Of a DNA stretch of 37,965 bases, positions 8,675 to 17,119 are shown in pieces. Source of the stretch: an uncultured delta proteobacterium (lineage in GTDB: Bacteria; Myxococcota_A; Polyangia; Polyangiales; Polyangiaceae); the NCBI GenBank assembly GCA_903906315.1, contig CAIVJW010000434.1, positions 1 through 37,965 of the forward strand. Direction: 5' to 3'. The position numbers and the translations under genes were made by a program. Below the pieces are notes generated by a model that was not told where the DNA came from, ran no database searches, and worked only from the letters and a program-made list of their open reading frames with translations. Numbering within the stretch: the stretch's first letter is position 1; each line of letters starts with the position of its first letter.

Positions 8675-10165
8675 GTGACCTCCGAGCAACTCCCTCTCCC
8701 GCTGTCCGGCGTCTTCCCGCAGACCGAGCCCACCCGCATCCCGAGGGCCCGCCGCGTCTTCGTCAACCGCAACCTGAAGATGGCCGGCATCGACTGGGTG
8801 GGGTTCGACATGGACTACACCCTGGCCATCTACAACCAGGTCGAGATGGACCGGCTCAGCATCCGGGCCACGACCGAGAAGCTCGCCGCGCGCGACTACC
8901 CGGCCGACGTGCTCGCGGCCATCGACTACCCGATCGATTTTCCGATCCGCGGCCTGCTCATCGACAAGCGCTTCGGGCACATCCTGAAGATGGACCGCTA
9001 CAAGGTCGTCCAGAAGGGCTTCCACGGGATGCGGGAGCTGAGCCGAGACGAGCTCCGGTCGCTCTACCACCACAAGAAGCTCAAGCCGACGACGGCGCGC
9101 TACCACTGGATCGACACGCTCTACGCGCTCAGCGAGGCCACGATCTACGCCTCGATCGTCGAGGGCCTCGAGGAGCGCGGCGTCAGCGTCGACTACGGGC
9201 GCCTGTTCACCGACATCCGCGAGTGCATCGACGAGGCGCACCGCGACGGGACGATCCTGAACGAGGTCGAGCAGCACCTCGATCGCTACGTGGAGCGCGA
9301 CCCGACGCTCGCGCAGACGCTCCACAAGCTGCGTTCGGCGGGCAAGCGCCTCTTCCTGCTGACCAACTCGCGGTGGTCGTACACCGAGAAGATGATGACG
9401 TACCTGCTCGGCGGGGCGATGCCCGAGTACCCGAGCTTCCGTCACTACTTCGACGTGCTCATCGTCGCGTCGCAGAAGCCCACGTTCTTTCAGGAGCGGC
9501 GGCCGCTGCTCGTGCGCACCGGGAGCGAGGTCAAGCCCGCGACGCTGCCCCTCGAGCGCGGCGTGGTCTACGAGGGCGGCAACCTGCACGACCTCGAGAA
9601 GGCGCTCGGCGTCACGGGCGACCGCGTGCTCTACGTCGGCGACCACATCTACGGCGACATCCTGCGATCCAAGAAGGAGAGCGCGTGGCGCACCGCGATG
9701 ATCATCCAGGAGATGGAGGCCGAGGTGATCGCGCACGAGGCCTGCCGCGACGAGCTCGAGACGAGCGCGCGGCTCGAGGGGCGACGCGAGGAGCTCGAGG
9801 ACCAGCTGCGCTACTACCAGCAGCGCTGGAAGGACCTCGGCAAGAAGATCGAGGAGGGCGCGGCCGCGAGCGCGGTCACCACCGCCATCGAGGGCGACCG
9901 GCTGCGCGTCAAGCGCGCGGTCGAGCGCGTGCGCGGGCAGCTGCGCACGGTGGACGCCGAGGCGGCGAAGGTCGAGCGCGAGATCGCGCGGCGCTTCCAC
10001 CCGTACTGGGGGTCGCTGCTCAAGGAGGCGAACGAGCAGTCGAGCTTCGGCGACCAGGTCGAGGAGTACGCGTGCCTCTACACCTCGCGCGTGTCGAACC
10101 TGCTCGCGTACTCGCCGCTCCAGTACTTCCGCAGCCCCCGCGACCTCATGCCCCACGAGCTGTGA
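8675..10165 (+). CDS. HAD-superfamily 5'-nucleotidase (HAD-IG, cN-II-like)
   Basis: This 496-residue protein begins with about 45 variable residues and then motif I, FDMDYTLA, whose two Asp residues are the nucleophile and acid of HAD phosphatases. Motif II is LLTNS and motif IV is YVGDHIYGDIL with its paired acidic residues. The large cap and the long helical, coiled-coil-like C-terminal part (roughly residues 350-450) match the PF05761 family of cytosolic purine 5'-nucleotidases. It would dephosphorylate IMP/GMP-type nucleotides in the cytoplasm. The start is taken as GTG because the conserved region begins soon after; a TTG 90 bp upstream is possible. A TAGGGT box at 8579-8584 could be the -10. 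The next gene follows after 12 bp, so an operon is likely. Confidence 0.88.
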   Translation: MTSEQLPLPLSGVFPQTEPTRIPRARRVFVNRNLKMAGIDWVGFDMDYTLAIYNQVEMDRLSIRATTEKLAARDYPADVLAAIDYPIDFPIRGLLIDKRFGHILKMDRYKVVQKGFHGMRELSRDELRSLYHHKKLKPTTARYHWIDTLYALSEATIYASIVEGLEERGVSVDYGRLFTDIRECIDEAHRDGTILNEVEQHLDRYVERDPTLAQTLHKLRSAGKRLFLLTNSRWSYTEKMMTYLLGGAMPEYPSFRHYFDVLIVASQKPTFFQERRPLLVRTGSEVKPATLPLERGVVYEGGNLHDLEKALGVTGDRVLYVGDHIYGDILRSKKESAWRTAMIIQEMEAEVIAHEACRDELETSARLEGRREELEDQLRYYQQRWKDLGKKIEEGAAASAVTTAIEGDRLRVKRAVERVRGQLRTVDAEAAKVEREIARRFHPYWGSLLKEANEQSSFGDQVEEYACLYTSRVSNLLAYSPLQYFRSPRDLMPHEL

Positions 10166-10177
10166 GGTCCTGATCCC

Positions 10178-10846
10178 TTGCTGACGCCGTTCGCCGAGGG
10201 GATCTGGACCGACACGCGGCGCGCCACGTTCTTCGGCGTCGAGTGCGGGTCGCGCATGACGGTCGTCAGGCTCGCGAGCGGGGGGACCTTCGTGCACTCG
10301 CCCGTCGGCATCGACGACGAGACGCGCCGGGCGGTCGACGCGATCGGCGAGGTGCGCGCGATCGTGGCGCCGTCGATCTTCCACCACCTGCACGTCGGCG
10401 GCTGGATGGCGGCGTACCCGAAGGCGCACGTCGCGTGCTGCCCCGGGCTCGAGTGGAAGCGGACGGACCTCGCGTGGTCGAGCGTGATGGGCGACCAGCC
10501 GCACCCGATCTGGGCGGGCGAGCTCGATCAGGTGTACCTCTCGGCCCGCCGCGAGAACGAGGTCGACTTCTTTCACGCTCCGACGAAGACGCTCCTCGTG
10601 GCCGACGCGCTGCTGAACCTCGCCGACCACGACCTCGCGTCGACGCGCCTGGCCGCGCGCCTCATGGGCAACACGGGCCCCGGCCTCGGCTGGCTCGAGC
10701 CGAGGATGATCCGCGACCGCAAGCTCGCGCGGCGGCAGGCCGACCGCATCCTCGCGTGGGGCTTCGAGCGCGCGGTCCTCTCGCACGGCGCGCTGCTGCC
10801 GACCGGCGCCCACGAGGCGTTCGACCGCGCGTACGCCTGGCTCTAG
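10178..10846 (+). CDS. DUF4336-like protein (metallo-beta-lactamase-related fold)
   Basis: The 222-residue protein resembles the DUF4336 family: an N-terminal pattern around GIWTDTR, a GSRMTVVRL strand, a VHSP motif, then IVAPSIFHHLHVGGW, where the family has its His cluster, and SHGALLPTG near the C-terminus. The fold is thought to derive from metallo-beta-lactamases, but the full HxHxDH metal site is absent. Function is unknown in the family. The start is TTG with AGG about 11 bases upstream, 12 bp after the nucleotidase stop, so it is probably co-transcribed with the nucleotidase. It converges on the hypothetical gene at 11.3 kb. The family call is from remembered motif pattern. Confidence 0.78.
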   Translation: MLTPFAEGIWTDTRRATFFGVECGSRMTVVRLASGGTFVHSPVGIDDETRRAVDAIGEVRAIVAPSIFHHLHVGGWMAAYPKAHVACCPGLEWKRTDLAWSSVMGDQPHPIWAGELDQVYLSARRENEVDFFHAPTKTLLVADALLNLADHDLASTRLAARLMGNTGPGLGWLEPRMIRDRKLARRQADRILAWGFERAVLSHGALLPTGAHEAFDRAYAWL

Positions 10847-10855
10847 CGCCGCAAA

Positions 10856-10912
10856 GCGCCCCCAAAAAGGCGCAGCACCAAGCTCCCCCCGATCGCCGCC
10901 CCGATCGGCGGC
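10856..10912 (+). terminator. Two small stem-loops after DUF4336-like gene
   Basis: The first is GCGCC, an 8-nt loop containing AAAAA, then GGCGC (10856-10873), 9 bp after the stop. The second is GCCGCC, a 6-nt loop, then GGCGGC (10895-10912). Neither has a T-tract. They are weak candidates for terminating the nucleotidase-DUF4336 unit. Confidence 0.3.
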
Positions 10913-10964
10913 AACCAGGCTGCGCCCCCCCGGCCCCCCTCTCCCCCCACCCCATCCCCCCTCT

Positions 10965-11018
10965 CCCTCGGCGCCCTCGGCGCCCTCGGCGCCCTTCGCG
11001 TCCTCGGCGCCCTCCGGA
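10965..11018. repeat. Tandem 9-bp repeat
   Basis: The unit CCCTCGGCG is present three times exactly, followed by three degenerate copies. It lies in the 432-bp convergent spacer between the DUF4336-like gene and the 335-residue hypothetical gene. Confidence 0.75.
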
Positions 11019-11038
11019 CCCAGGCGGATTGCGGCTCG

Positions 11039-11160
11039 CCCTCTCGAGCGCCGCAACGCGCTCTCGGGGTCGCCCGCCCCCCTCTCGGGCGCCCGCAACG
11101 CGCTCGCGGGATCGCCCGCCCCCCTCTCGGGCGCCCGCAACGCGCTCTCGGGATCGCTCG
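11039..11160. repeat. Tandem 42-bp repeat, about 2.6-3 copies
   Basis: The segment CAACGCGCTC recurs at 11054, 11096 and 11138, exactly 42 bp apart, and the intervening sequence is nearly identical, including the CCCCTCTCGGGCG block. A partial copy precedes the first. In a minus frame it reads as a 14-residue repeat, but all frames are open here because of GC content, so coding is not supported. Confidence 0.8.
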
Positions 11161-11188
11161 ACGCGCCGCCGAGACGGGAAAGCCTGTC

Positions 11189-11240
11189 GTCCGAGCGCGC
11201 CCGCGCGCCGTCCGAACGCGCCCGCGCGCCGTCCGATCAG
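11189..11240. repeat. Tandem 21-bp repeat, about 2.3 copies
   Basis: Units start at 11189, 11210 and 11231 with GTCCGA, and the first two differ at one base. The array ends 38 bp from the stop codon of the minus-strand hypothetical gene. Confidence 0.7.
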
Positions 11241-11278
11241 CGCGGAGCCCCGTCCGGCGCGCCCGCCGCCCCGTCCGC

Positions 11279-12286
11279 CTACCGCCGGCCGCGCTTCTTC
11301 GCCGCCGGCTTGCGCCGCGCGGCCGCCCTCGAGCCGATCAGCGCCGGCGCCGCCCCGCCCCCCGCCGCGGGCGGGGTCGCCCCATCGACGCGCAGCGGCC
11401 CCGCGCCCGGCGACGCCGGCTTGCCGCGACCGACCAGCACGCGCCGCGTGGCCGGGCCGGGCACGAGCCGCGGGATGCGCTCGTCGATCTCGGCGGCGCC
11501 CTCGAACGCGGAGAGCGCGACGCGCATCTCCTCGACGACCCGCCCCTCGATGCGGTTGATCGCCGGCGTGTCGCGCTCGGTGCCGGCGGGGCCGCCGAGG
11601 GCCGAGGCGGCGGCCGCGGCGGCGAGCTTCTTCGCGGCCGCGCGCGCGGCGTCCACCTGAGCCGCGGTGAGCTTGGCGCTCGCCGCCAGGCGCTTCGACA
11701 CCCCGTCCCTCTTCGCGAGCCACGCCCCCGCGTGGTCCGCGATCGCGCCGAGCGAAGCCACCGCGGCGTCGTCGTCGGCCGTCGTGCCGCGGACCGCATC
11801 GAGGGCCTCGCCATCGACCTCGTTGCCGCCGGCGACCCGCGCGAGCGCGTCGAGCAGCGCCTTGCGCGCGGACGCGGCCTCGCCGCGGGCGATCTCGAGC
11901 GCGACCGCCGAGACCGTCACGTCCCCGCGGCGCTTGCGCTCCACCTGCCGCGCCGCATGGAGCGCCAGCACGCAGCCGAAGAAGAAGGCCAGTCGAGCGT
12001 CGTCGTAGGCGAGCGCGTCCGATCCGAGGGCGACGCCCTTGGCCAGGAGCGGCGCCCAGCGGACGGCGTCGCCGAGCACGCCACTCGACCGCGTCTCGGT
12101 GCCGGTGCGGAGGCACCGTGCGTCCGAGAAGCGGCTGCGAAAGGCCTCGTCGTCCTCGGCAGTCAGCGGCGGCAGCTTGGCGAGCAGACTCTGGGTCACG
12201 AGCACGGCCTTCGCGAGGTCCCCCTCGGAAGTGCCGTCCCCCGGAGCCGCGCGCCGCTTGGTAGAAGCGGATTTACGGGTTGCCAT
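11279..12286 (-). CDS. Hypothetical protein with basic tail
   Basis: I do not recognise this 335-residue protein. The N-terminus is Lys/Arg/Ser/Thr-rich, followed by an Ala-rich helical body (about 25-230) containing an acidic stretch, LTAEDDEAF, and a hydrophobic helix near LAFFFGCVLALHAARQ. A more regular segment (about 240-275) contains the sequence INRIEGRVVEEMR. The tail is Pro/Gly/Ala-rich and ends in a very basic stretch of Lys/Arg. Nothing indicates export. A chromosome-associated or ribosome-associated role could be imagined from the basic tail, but there is no direct support. The start is ATG at 12286; another ATG three codons upstream is equally possible, and neither has a clear Shine-Dalgarno. 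It is divergent from pheS. Confidence 0.7.
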   Translation of the reverse strand: MATRKSASTKRRAAPGDGTSEGDLAKAVLVTQSLLAKLPPLTAEDDEAFRSRFSDARCLRTGTETRSSGVLGDAVRWAPLLAKGVALGSDALAYDDARLAFFFGCVLALHAARQVERKRRGDVTVSAVALEIARGEAASARKALLDALARVAGGNEVDGEALDAVRGTTADDDAAVASLGAIADHAGAWLAKRDGVSKRLAASAKLTAAQVDAARAAAKKLAAAAAASALGGPAGTERDTPAINRIEGRVVEEMRVALSAFEGAAEIDERIPRLVPGPATRRVLVGRGKPASPGAGPLRVDGATPPAAGGGAAPALIGSRAAARRKPAAKKRGRR

Positions 12287-12391
12287 GGAGACCATCGATA
12301 CCGCTCGTGGAAGAATGGGTGCAAGAGATTTCGGCGGGCAGCCCTCCCCCAGCCCCCCGGGCCCTCCGCCGGCGAGGCGCCCAATGCACCC

Positions 12392-12407
12392 CTCCGTGCC
12401 TCCGTGG
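12392..12407. repeat. Direct 8-bp doublet CTCCGTG[C/G]
   Basis: CTCCGTGC is followed directly by CTCCGTGG in the 322-bp divergent spacer between the hypothetical gene and pheS. Motifs of this kind recur in intergenic DNA of many bacteria (remembered, not searched). The rest of the spacer holds only the palindrome and promoter listed separately. Confidence 0.4.
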
Positions 12408-12465
12408 TGAGCCTCCGCCCCGAGTGGCCCACGAGCCCCGCGCGAGGTCGCCGCAAGTCCCCTTC

Positions 12466-12481
12466 GGCGAGGGTCCTCGCC
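12466..12481. promoter_or_regulatory. Palindrome upstream of pheS
   Basis: GGCGAGG and CCTCGCC flank a 2-bp centre, 128 bp upstream of the pheS start. It may be an operator. It is upstream of the proposed promoter, so it would not be in the mRNA if that promoter is used. Confidence 0.3.
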
Positions 12482-12572
12482 TGACCCGCGCCGGCGGGAG
12501 GCCGGTCGGCGCGCCGCCCTGGCCTCGATCGGGCCGGCCCGCGTCGTGCGCGCCCCGCCCTTCGGCGACCCG

Positions 12573-12600
12573 TTGCGCAAAACGGAGCCCTCGGTAGAGT
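12573..12600 (+). promoter_or_regulatory. Candidate pheS promoter, nearly leaderless
   Basis: TTGCGC (12573-12578) and TAGAGT (12595-12600) are separated by 16 bp. The -10 box ends 8 nt before the pheS ATG, and no Shine-Dalgarno is present, so the transcript would start at or next to the start codon. Confidence 0.5.
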
Positions 12601-12608
12601 GCGCGCCC

Positions 12609-13658
12609 ATGACTCACCCCGCCTCGGTCGAGCTCGCCGCCCTGCGCGACGAGGCCCTCAGGCTCGCGACGAACGCCGCGGACGACGCGGCCCTCGACGC
12701 CGTCGTCCAGGCGTTCCTCGGCAAGAGCGGCCGCCTCAAGGGGCACCTGAAGCGCCTCGGCAGCGTGCCCGCCGCCGAGCGCCCCGCCCTCGGCAAGGCC
12801 GTCAACGACACGGTCACCGAGGTCGAGGCCGCCATCGCCACGCGCCGCAAGGCCCTCGGCGACGCGCGCCTCGAGGCCGCCCTGTCGGACCCGGGCTTCG
12901 ACCCGACGCTGCCCGGCGCGCCGGTCGCGCGCGGGACGCTGCACCCGCTGACGCTCGTCGATCAGCGCCTCGACGAGATCTTCCGGTCGATGGGCTTCTA
13001 CGTCCTCGACTACCCCGAGGTCGACAGCGAGCACTACAACTTCGAGGCGCTGAACATCCCGGCCGACCACCCTGCGCGCGACATGCAGGACACGTTCTGG
13101 CTGAACGACGGCAACCTGCTGCGCACGCACACGAGCGCCGGCCAGGTGCGCACGATGAAGGCCTTCGCGCCGCCCTTCCGCGCGATCTTCCCCGGGCGCG
13201 TGTTCCGCTACGAGGCCACCGACGCCTCGCACGAGCACACGTTCCACCAGGTCGAGGGCCTCTGCATCGACCGGCACGTCTCGGTGCCGCACCTCCAGGC
13301 GTCGATGAAGACCTTGCTCTCGGGCGTCTTCGGCCGCGAGGTGAAGGTGCGCCTGCGGCCGGGCTACTTCCCCTTCGTCGAGCCGGGCTTCGAGCTCGAC
13401 ATCGGCTGCCTCGTCTGCGACGGCGCGGGCTGCCCCGTGTGCAAGCGCAGCGGCTGGGTCGAGCTGCTCCCGTGCGGGCTCGTCCACCCGAACGTGCTGC
13501 GCGCCGGCGGGCTCGACCCCGACGAATGGCAGGGCTGGGCCTTCGGGCTCGGGCTCAGCCGCCTCGTGATGATGCGGTACAAGATCGACGACATCCGCCA
13601 CCTGCTCGCCGGCGACGTCCGCTTCCTGTCGCAGTTCTCCGGTACGGGCCTGGAGTGA
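12609..13658 (+). CDS. pheS: Phenylalanine--tRNA ligase alpha subunit
   Basis: This 349-residue class II synthetase subunit joins phenylalanine to tRNA-Phe as an alpha2-beta2 enzyme with PheT. An N-terminal coiled coil of about 90 residues contacts tRNA. The catalytic core has the motif 2 region FRYEATDASHEHTFHQ and motif 3 GLGLSRLVMMRYKIDDIR. A CLVCDG-C-CKRSGW segment with two CxxC pairs, seen in many bacterial PheS proteins, probably binds zinc or is structural. Length is normal. The ATG is the first sensible start; the -10-like box TAGAGT ends 8 nt upstream and there is no ribosome site. pheT follows after 13 bp. Confidence 0.97.
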   Translation: MTHPASVELAALRDEALRLATNAADDAALDAVVQAFLGKSGRLKGHLKRLGSVPAAERPALGKAVNDTVTEVEAAIATRRKALGDARLEAALSDPGFDPTLPGAPVARGTLHPLTLVDQRLDEIFRSMGFYVLDYPEVDSEHYNFEALNIPADHPARDMQDTFWLNDGNLLRTHTSAGQVRTMKAFAPPFRAIFPGRVFRYEATDASHEHTFHQVEGLCIDRHVSVPHLQASMKTLLSGVFGREVKVRLRPGYFPFVEPGFELDIGCLVCDGAGCPVCKRSGWVELLPCGLVHPNVLRAGGLDPDEWQGWAFGLGLSRLVMMRYKIDDIRHLLAGDVRFLSQFSGTGLE

Positions 13659-13671
13659 AGAAGGGTTAGAC

Positions 13672-16077
13672 ATGAAGTACTCGCTCCACTGGATCGGGAA
13701 GTACGTCGACCTCGAGGGCCTCTCGGTCGACACCATCGCGGCGCACCTCATCCGCTCGGTCTGCGAGCTGGAGAGCGTCGTTCACCTCGGCGCGGGGCTC
13801 TCGCGCGTGTGCGTCGCGCGCGTCCTCACGGCCGAGGCGATCGCCGGCAAGAAGCACCTGCAGCTCTGCTCGGTCGACGTCGGCGCGGGCGCGCCGGTGT
13901 CGGTCGTCTGCGGCGCGCCGAACGCGCGCGCGGGCCTCGTGACGGCGTTCGCGCCGCCGGGCACGGTGGTCGGCGGGCGCGAGATCAAGGTCGCCTCGGT
14001 CGGCGGCGTCGAGAGCGCGGGCATGCTGTGCTCGGCCGCCGAGCTCGGCCTCACCGAGGACCACGGCGGCATCCTCGAGCTCGACGCGGCGATCGCGCCA
14101 GGCACCCTCGTCTCCACGTTCCTGCCGATCGTCGACACGGTGATCGAGGTCGACAACAAGTCGATCACCCACCGGCCCGACCTCTGGGGTCACCTCGGCC
14201 TCGCGCGCGAGATCGCGGCGATCTTCGAGCGGCCGCTGCGCCTGCCGGACACCGACGTGCCGGACGGCCCGGGCCACCCCCCCGCGGTGTCGGTCGATCG
14301 GCCGGACCTCTGCCCGCGCTACGTCGCGATCGCGATCGCGGGCCTCACGGTCGCGCCCTCGCCGATCGCGATCCAGGCGCTGCTCCACCGCTGCGGCGTA
14401 CGCCCGATCTCGAACGTGGTCGACGCGACGAACTACGTCCTGCTCGAGCTCGGCCAGCCCGTCCACGCCTTCGACGCGCGCGAGCTGCACGGCGGCCGCA
14501 TCGTCGTGCGCGCCGCGACCGAGGGCGAGCGCGTGACCACGCTCGACGCCCAACCGCGCACGCTCGGGGCGGGCGATCTGCTGATCTGCGACGCCGGCCG
14601 ACCGATCGCGCTCGCGGGCGTGATGGGCCTGCTGAACAGCGAGGTGCGGCCCGACACCACGGAGGTCGTGCTCGAGGCGGCGACGTTCCGGCCCGACTGC
14701 GTGCGCCGCGCGGCCGTGCGGCTCGGCCTGCGCACCGAGGCGAGCGCGCGCTTCGAGAAGTCGCTCGATCCGCTGACGCCGCCGATCGCCGCGCGGCGCT
14801 TCGCGCGCCTCGTGATGGACCTGATCCCGGAGGCGCGCGTCTCCTCGCGCCTGGCCGACGTGTGGGCGAAGGCCCCGCCGCCGGCGCCGATCCGCACGAC
14901 GGCGGCCTACGTGAACCAGCGCCTCGGCACCGCGCTCGCGCCGGCCGAGATCGCGCGCCTGCTCGAGCGCCTCGAGTTCGGCGTGGTCGCCACGGGCGAC
15001 GCGATCGAGGTCACGGTGCCGAGCTTCCGCGCGACCAAGGACGTCGCGATCCCCGAGGACCTCGTCGAGGAGGTCGGGCGCCTCTACGGCTACGACCGCA
15101 TCCCCGCCGACCAGCCGCGCGCGCCCATCCCCGTCCCCTATCGCCACCCGGACCGCACCTTTCACCGGGCGATCCGCACGGTGCTCTCGTTCGGCGCGGC
15201 CGCGACCGAGATCCAGAGCTACTCCTTCGACAGCGAGCCCTTCCTCGACCGCATCGGTCGGGCCTCGCTCCCGCGCCTCGGCGTGAGAAACCCGATCAGC
15301 TCGGAGCAGACCCACCTCCGCCCCGCGCTGCTGCCCAGCGTGCTCGCGTCGCTCGAGCGCAGCGCGCCGCACGCGCCGCGCCTCCGGCTCTACGAGATCG
15401 GGCGCGTCTTCACGCCCGCCACGACCGCGGGCGAGCTGCCCGACCAGCCCTATCGCCTCGCCCTCGCGGTGCGCGTGCCCGCGGAGGCCGACTCCGCCGC
15501 CTCGCAGCGCGCCGCGTACTTCGACCTCAAGGGCGTCCTCGACTTCCTCTTCGACCGCCTCGGCCTCGGGATCCTCGTGGCGCGCGCCGGCGAGGGCACG
15601 CCGCCCTGGCTGAACCCGGCGCGCTCCGCGGAGCTGCGCACCGCCGACGGGCGCGTCGCGGGGCACGCCGGCGCCCTGCACCCCGCCGTCGCCGAGGCGA
15701 TCGGGGTCGGCCTGGAGTGCGCCGCGGCCGAGCTCGACCTCGAGCTCCTGCGCGACCTGCCCCGCCCCGAGGCGCGCTACGTGGCGACGCCGCGCTTCCC
15801 GGCCGTGCCGTTCGACCTCTCGGTCATCGTGCCCGATCGCGTGACGCACGCCGAGATCGAGCTCCGCATCCGGGCGGCGCACGCGACGTGGGTGAAGGAC
15901 GTCGCGCTGACCGGCGTCTACCGCGGCGCGCCGATCCCCGACGGGCAGAAGAGCGCGACCTACCGCATCCTCTTCCAGTCGGCCGATCGCACGCTCGCGA
16001 TGGAAGAGGTCAACGACGTCGTGAAGGTCCTCGTCGAGGCGATGAGCCACGACCTCGGCGCGTGGCTGCGGGTCTAG
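13672..16077 (+). CDS. pheT: Phenylalanine--tRNA ligase beta subunit
   Basis: The 801-residue beta subunit has the full family order: N-terminal region and tRNA-binding OB fold (about 40-150), the B3/B4 editing domain (about 210-385) that removes Tyr mischarged on tRNA-Phe, the B5 DNA-binding-like domain (about 405-475), a catalytic-like core (about 490-700), and a C-terminal FDX-ACB anticodon-binding domain (about 705-801, beginning near RYVATPRFPAVPFDLSV). The ATG has a good GAAGAAGG site 7 bases upstream. Co-transcription with pheS is expected from the short gap. A GC hairpin follows the stop. Nothing is unusual in length or motif content. Confidence 0.97.
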   Translation: MKYSLHWIGKYVDLEGLSVDTIAAHLIRSVCELESVVHLGAGLSRVCVARVLTAEAIAGKKHLQLCSVDVGAGAPVSVVCGAPNARAGLVTAFAPPGTVVGGREIKVASVGGVESAGMLCSAAELGLTEDHGGILELDAAIAPGTLVSTFLPIVDTVIEVDNKSITHRPDLWGHLGLAREIAAIFERPLRLPDTDVPDGPGHPPAVSVDRPDLCPRYVAIAIAGLTVAPSPIAIQALLHRCGVRPISNVVDATNYVLLELGQPVHAFDARELHGGRIVVRAATEGERVTTLDAQPRTLGAGDLLICDAGRPIALAGVMGLLNSEVRPDTTEVVLEAATFRPDCVRRAAVRLGLRTEASARFEKSLDPLTPPIAARRFARLVMDLIPEARVSSRLADVWAKAPPPAPIRTTAAYVNQRLGTALAPAEIARLLERLEFGVVATGDAIEVTVPSFRATKDVAIPEDLVEEVGRLYGYDRIPADQPRAPIPVPYRHPDRTFHRAIRTVLSFGAAATEIQSYSFDSEPFLDRIGRASLPRLGVRNPISSEQTHLRPALLPSVLASLERSAPHAPRLRLYEIGRVFTPATTAGELPDQPYRLALAVRVPAEADSAASQRAAYFDLKGVLDFLFDRLGLGILVARAGEGTPPWLNPARSAELRTADGRVAGHAGALHPAVAEAIGVGLECAAAELDLELLRDLPRPEARYVATPRFPAVPFDLSVIVPDRVTHAEIELRIRAAHATWVKDVALTGVYRGAPIPDGQKSATYRILFQSADRTLAMEEVNDVVKVLVEAMSHDLGAWLRV

Positions 16078-16083
16078 TCGCGA

Positions 16084-16103
16084 CGGGGCGGCGAGGGGCC
16101 CCG
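16084..16103 (+). terminator. GC hairpin after pheT
   Basis: CGGGGC and GCCCCG pair around an 8-nt loop, starting 7 bp after the pheT stop in the 111-bp convergent gap. No T-tract follows. Confidence 0.4.
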
Positions 16104-16188
16104 CCGAACCCCGGTCCGCTGTCCGCGCCGAGCGGCCGGCCCGACCGTGCGCCGGGGCGTGGTCGAGCGGCAGCGGGGCGTGGACCGA

Positions 16189-17064
16189 TCAGCCCCCGAC
16201 CCGGCTTCGCAGCCGCGCGAGGTTGTGCGCCGCCGACGGGTGGTGCGGGTTCGCCTCGACGCACTGCTCGTAGAGCGCGATCGCCGCGGGGTAGTCGCGG
16301 TGCAGGTAGGCCTCCGTCGCGCGCTTGAACAGCTCCGCGCCGGCGTCCTCGTCGGGGGCCGCCCACATGCGCCCGAGGGGCGCGGCCTTCTTCGGCGCCT
16401 CGGGCGACGGCGAGGCCGACGGCGGCGCCGGCGGGTAGGAGGTGCGCCGGCGCGCCTCGCGCACGGGGCCGACGAAGGCCTTCCGCACGAACAGCGCGAG
16501 CACGCGGCGCGCCTCGTAGGCGCCGAGCTCCGTGCGCACGAGCACCTCGCGGAGCGACGTCGTCCCGTCGACGAGGTCGATCAGCCGGCGGTGATCGGGC
16601 GCGAGCCCGCGCAGCACGGCGGGCGAAGCCTGCACGCAGACGACCCGGTCGAGGTCCCCGAGCTCCCGCTCGTGCCGCGCGGCCAGGTGAGCCTCGAGCA
16701 CCCCCACGCTGCGCCCGATCTCCCCGTCCCCGGGGCGCTTGCCGAGCTCGGTCCGCAGCCAGCTCAGCGCCTCCTCGTAGCGCCGCGCGCGCAGCAGCTC
16801 GATTATCACCTCGCGGTTGACCGCCGTCGACGCGACCTGCTCGACGGGGCGAAGCTCCGACGGCTGGAGGGACGGCGGGAGCCTCGACGAGAGCGGCGGC
16901 TCGACGCCGGCACAGCCGAGGTAGTCGAGGGCGCGCGGCTCGTCGGGCGCGAGCACGAGGACCTCGCGCCACCGGCGCACGGCGTCGGCGACCTCGTTGC
17001 GCCCGTACAGCTCGAGCCCCTCGGCGATCAGCCCCTCCACCGCCGTGATGTTCCGCTCGCGCAT
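16189..17064 (-). CDS. TPR protein with central winged-helix-like segment
   Basis: This 291-residue cytoplasmic protein has an N-terminal TPR-like pair (about 5-55), a helical region, a central segment (about 140-205) with the pattern LVDGTTSLREVLVRTELGAY followed by a hydrophobic helix, which resembles the winged-helix end of DUF4388/PatA-type domains, a Pro/Ser linker, and a C-terminal TPR (about 240-285). No enzyme motif is present. It is the last gene of the minus-strand run glnS-glmS-TPR, 55 bp after the glmS stop, and has its own good site, GAGGGGGG, about nine bases before ATG. Such proteins are common in myxobacteria; a scaffold or signalling role is inference. Confidence 0.78.
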   Translation of the reverse strand: MRERNITAVEGLIAEGLELYGRNEVADAVRRWREVLVLAPDEPRALDYLGCAGVEPPLSSRLPPSLQPSELRPVEQVASTAVNREVIIELLRARRYEEALSWLRTELGKRPGDGEIGRSVGVLEAHLAARHERELGDLDRVVCVQASPAVLRGLAPDHRRLIDLVDGTTSLREVLVRTELGAYEARRVLALFVRKAFVGPVREARRRTSYPPAPPSASPSPEAPKKAAPLGRMWAAPDEDAGAELFKRATEAYLHRDYPAAIALYEQCVEANPHHPSAAHNLARLRSRVGG

Positions 17065-17119
17065 GATCCCGACCCCCCTCGCTCCCGACTCCCGACCGCG
17101 ACCTCGACCCGGCCCCCGA

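Noticed and set aside
10965-11240. CRISPR-like array
   Set aside because: The repeats are direct and contiguous with no unique spacers, have three different periods, and no cas gene is near.
12482-12608. T-box or peptide attenuator before pheS
   Set aside because: No Phe-rich leader peptide, T-box sequence or terminator pair was found, and the proposed transcript is leaderless.
13666-16050. 794-residue open frame opposite pheT
   Set aside because: It mirrors pheT in the antisense frame typical of very GC-rich DNA, is Arg/Ala/Asp-repetitive and has no domain.
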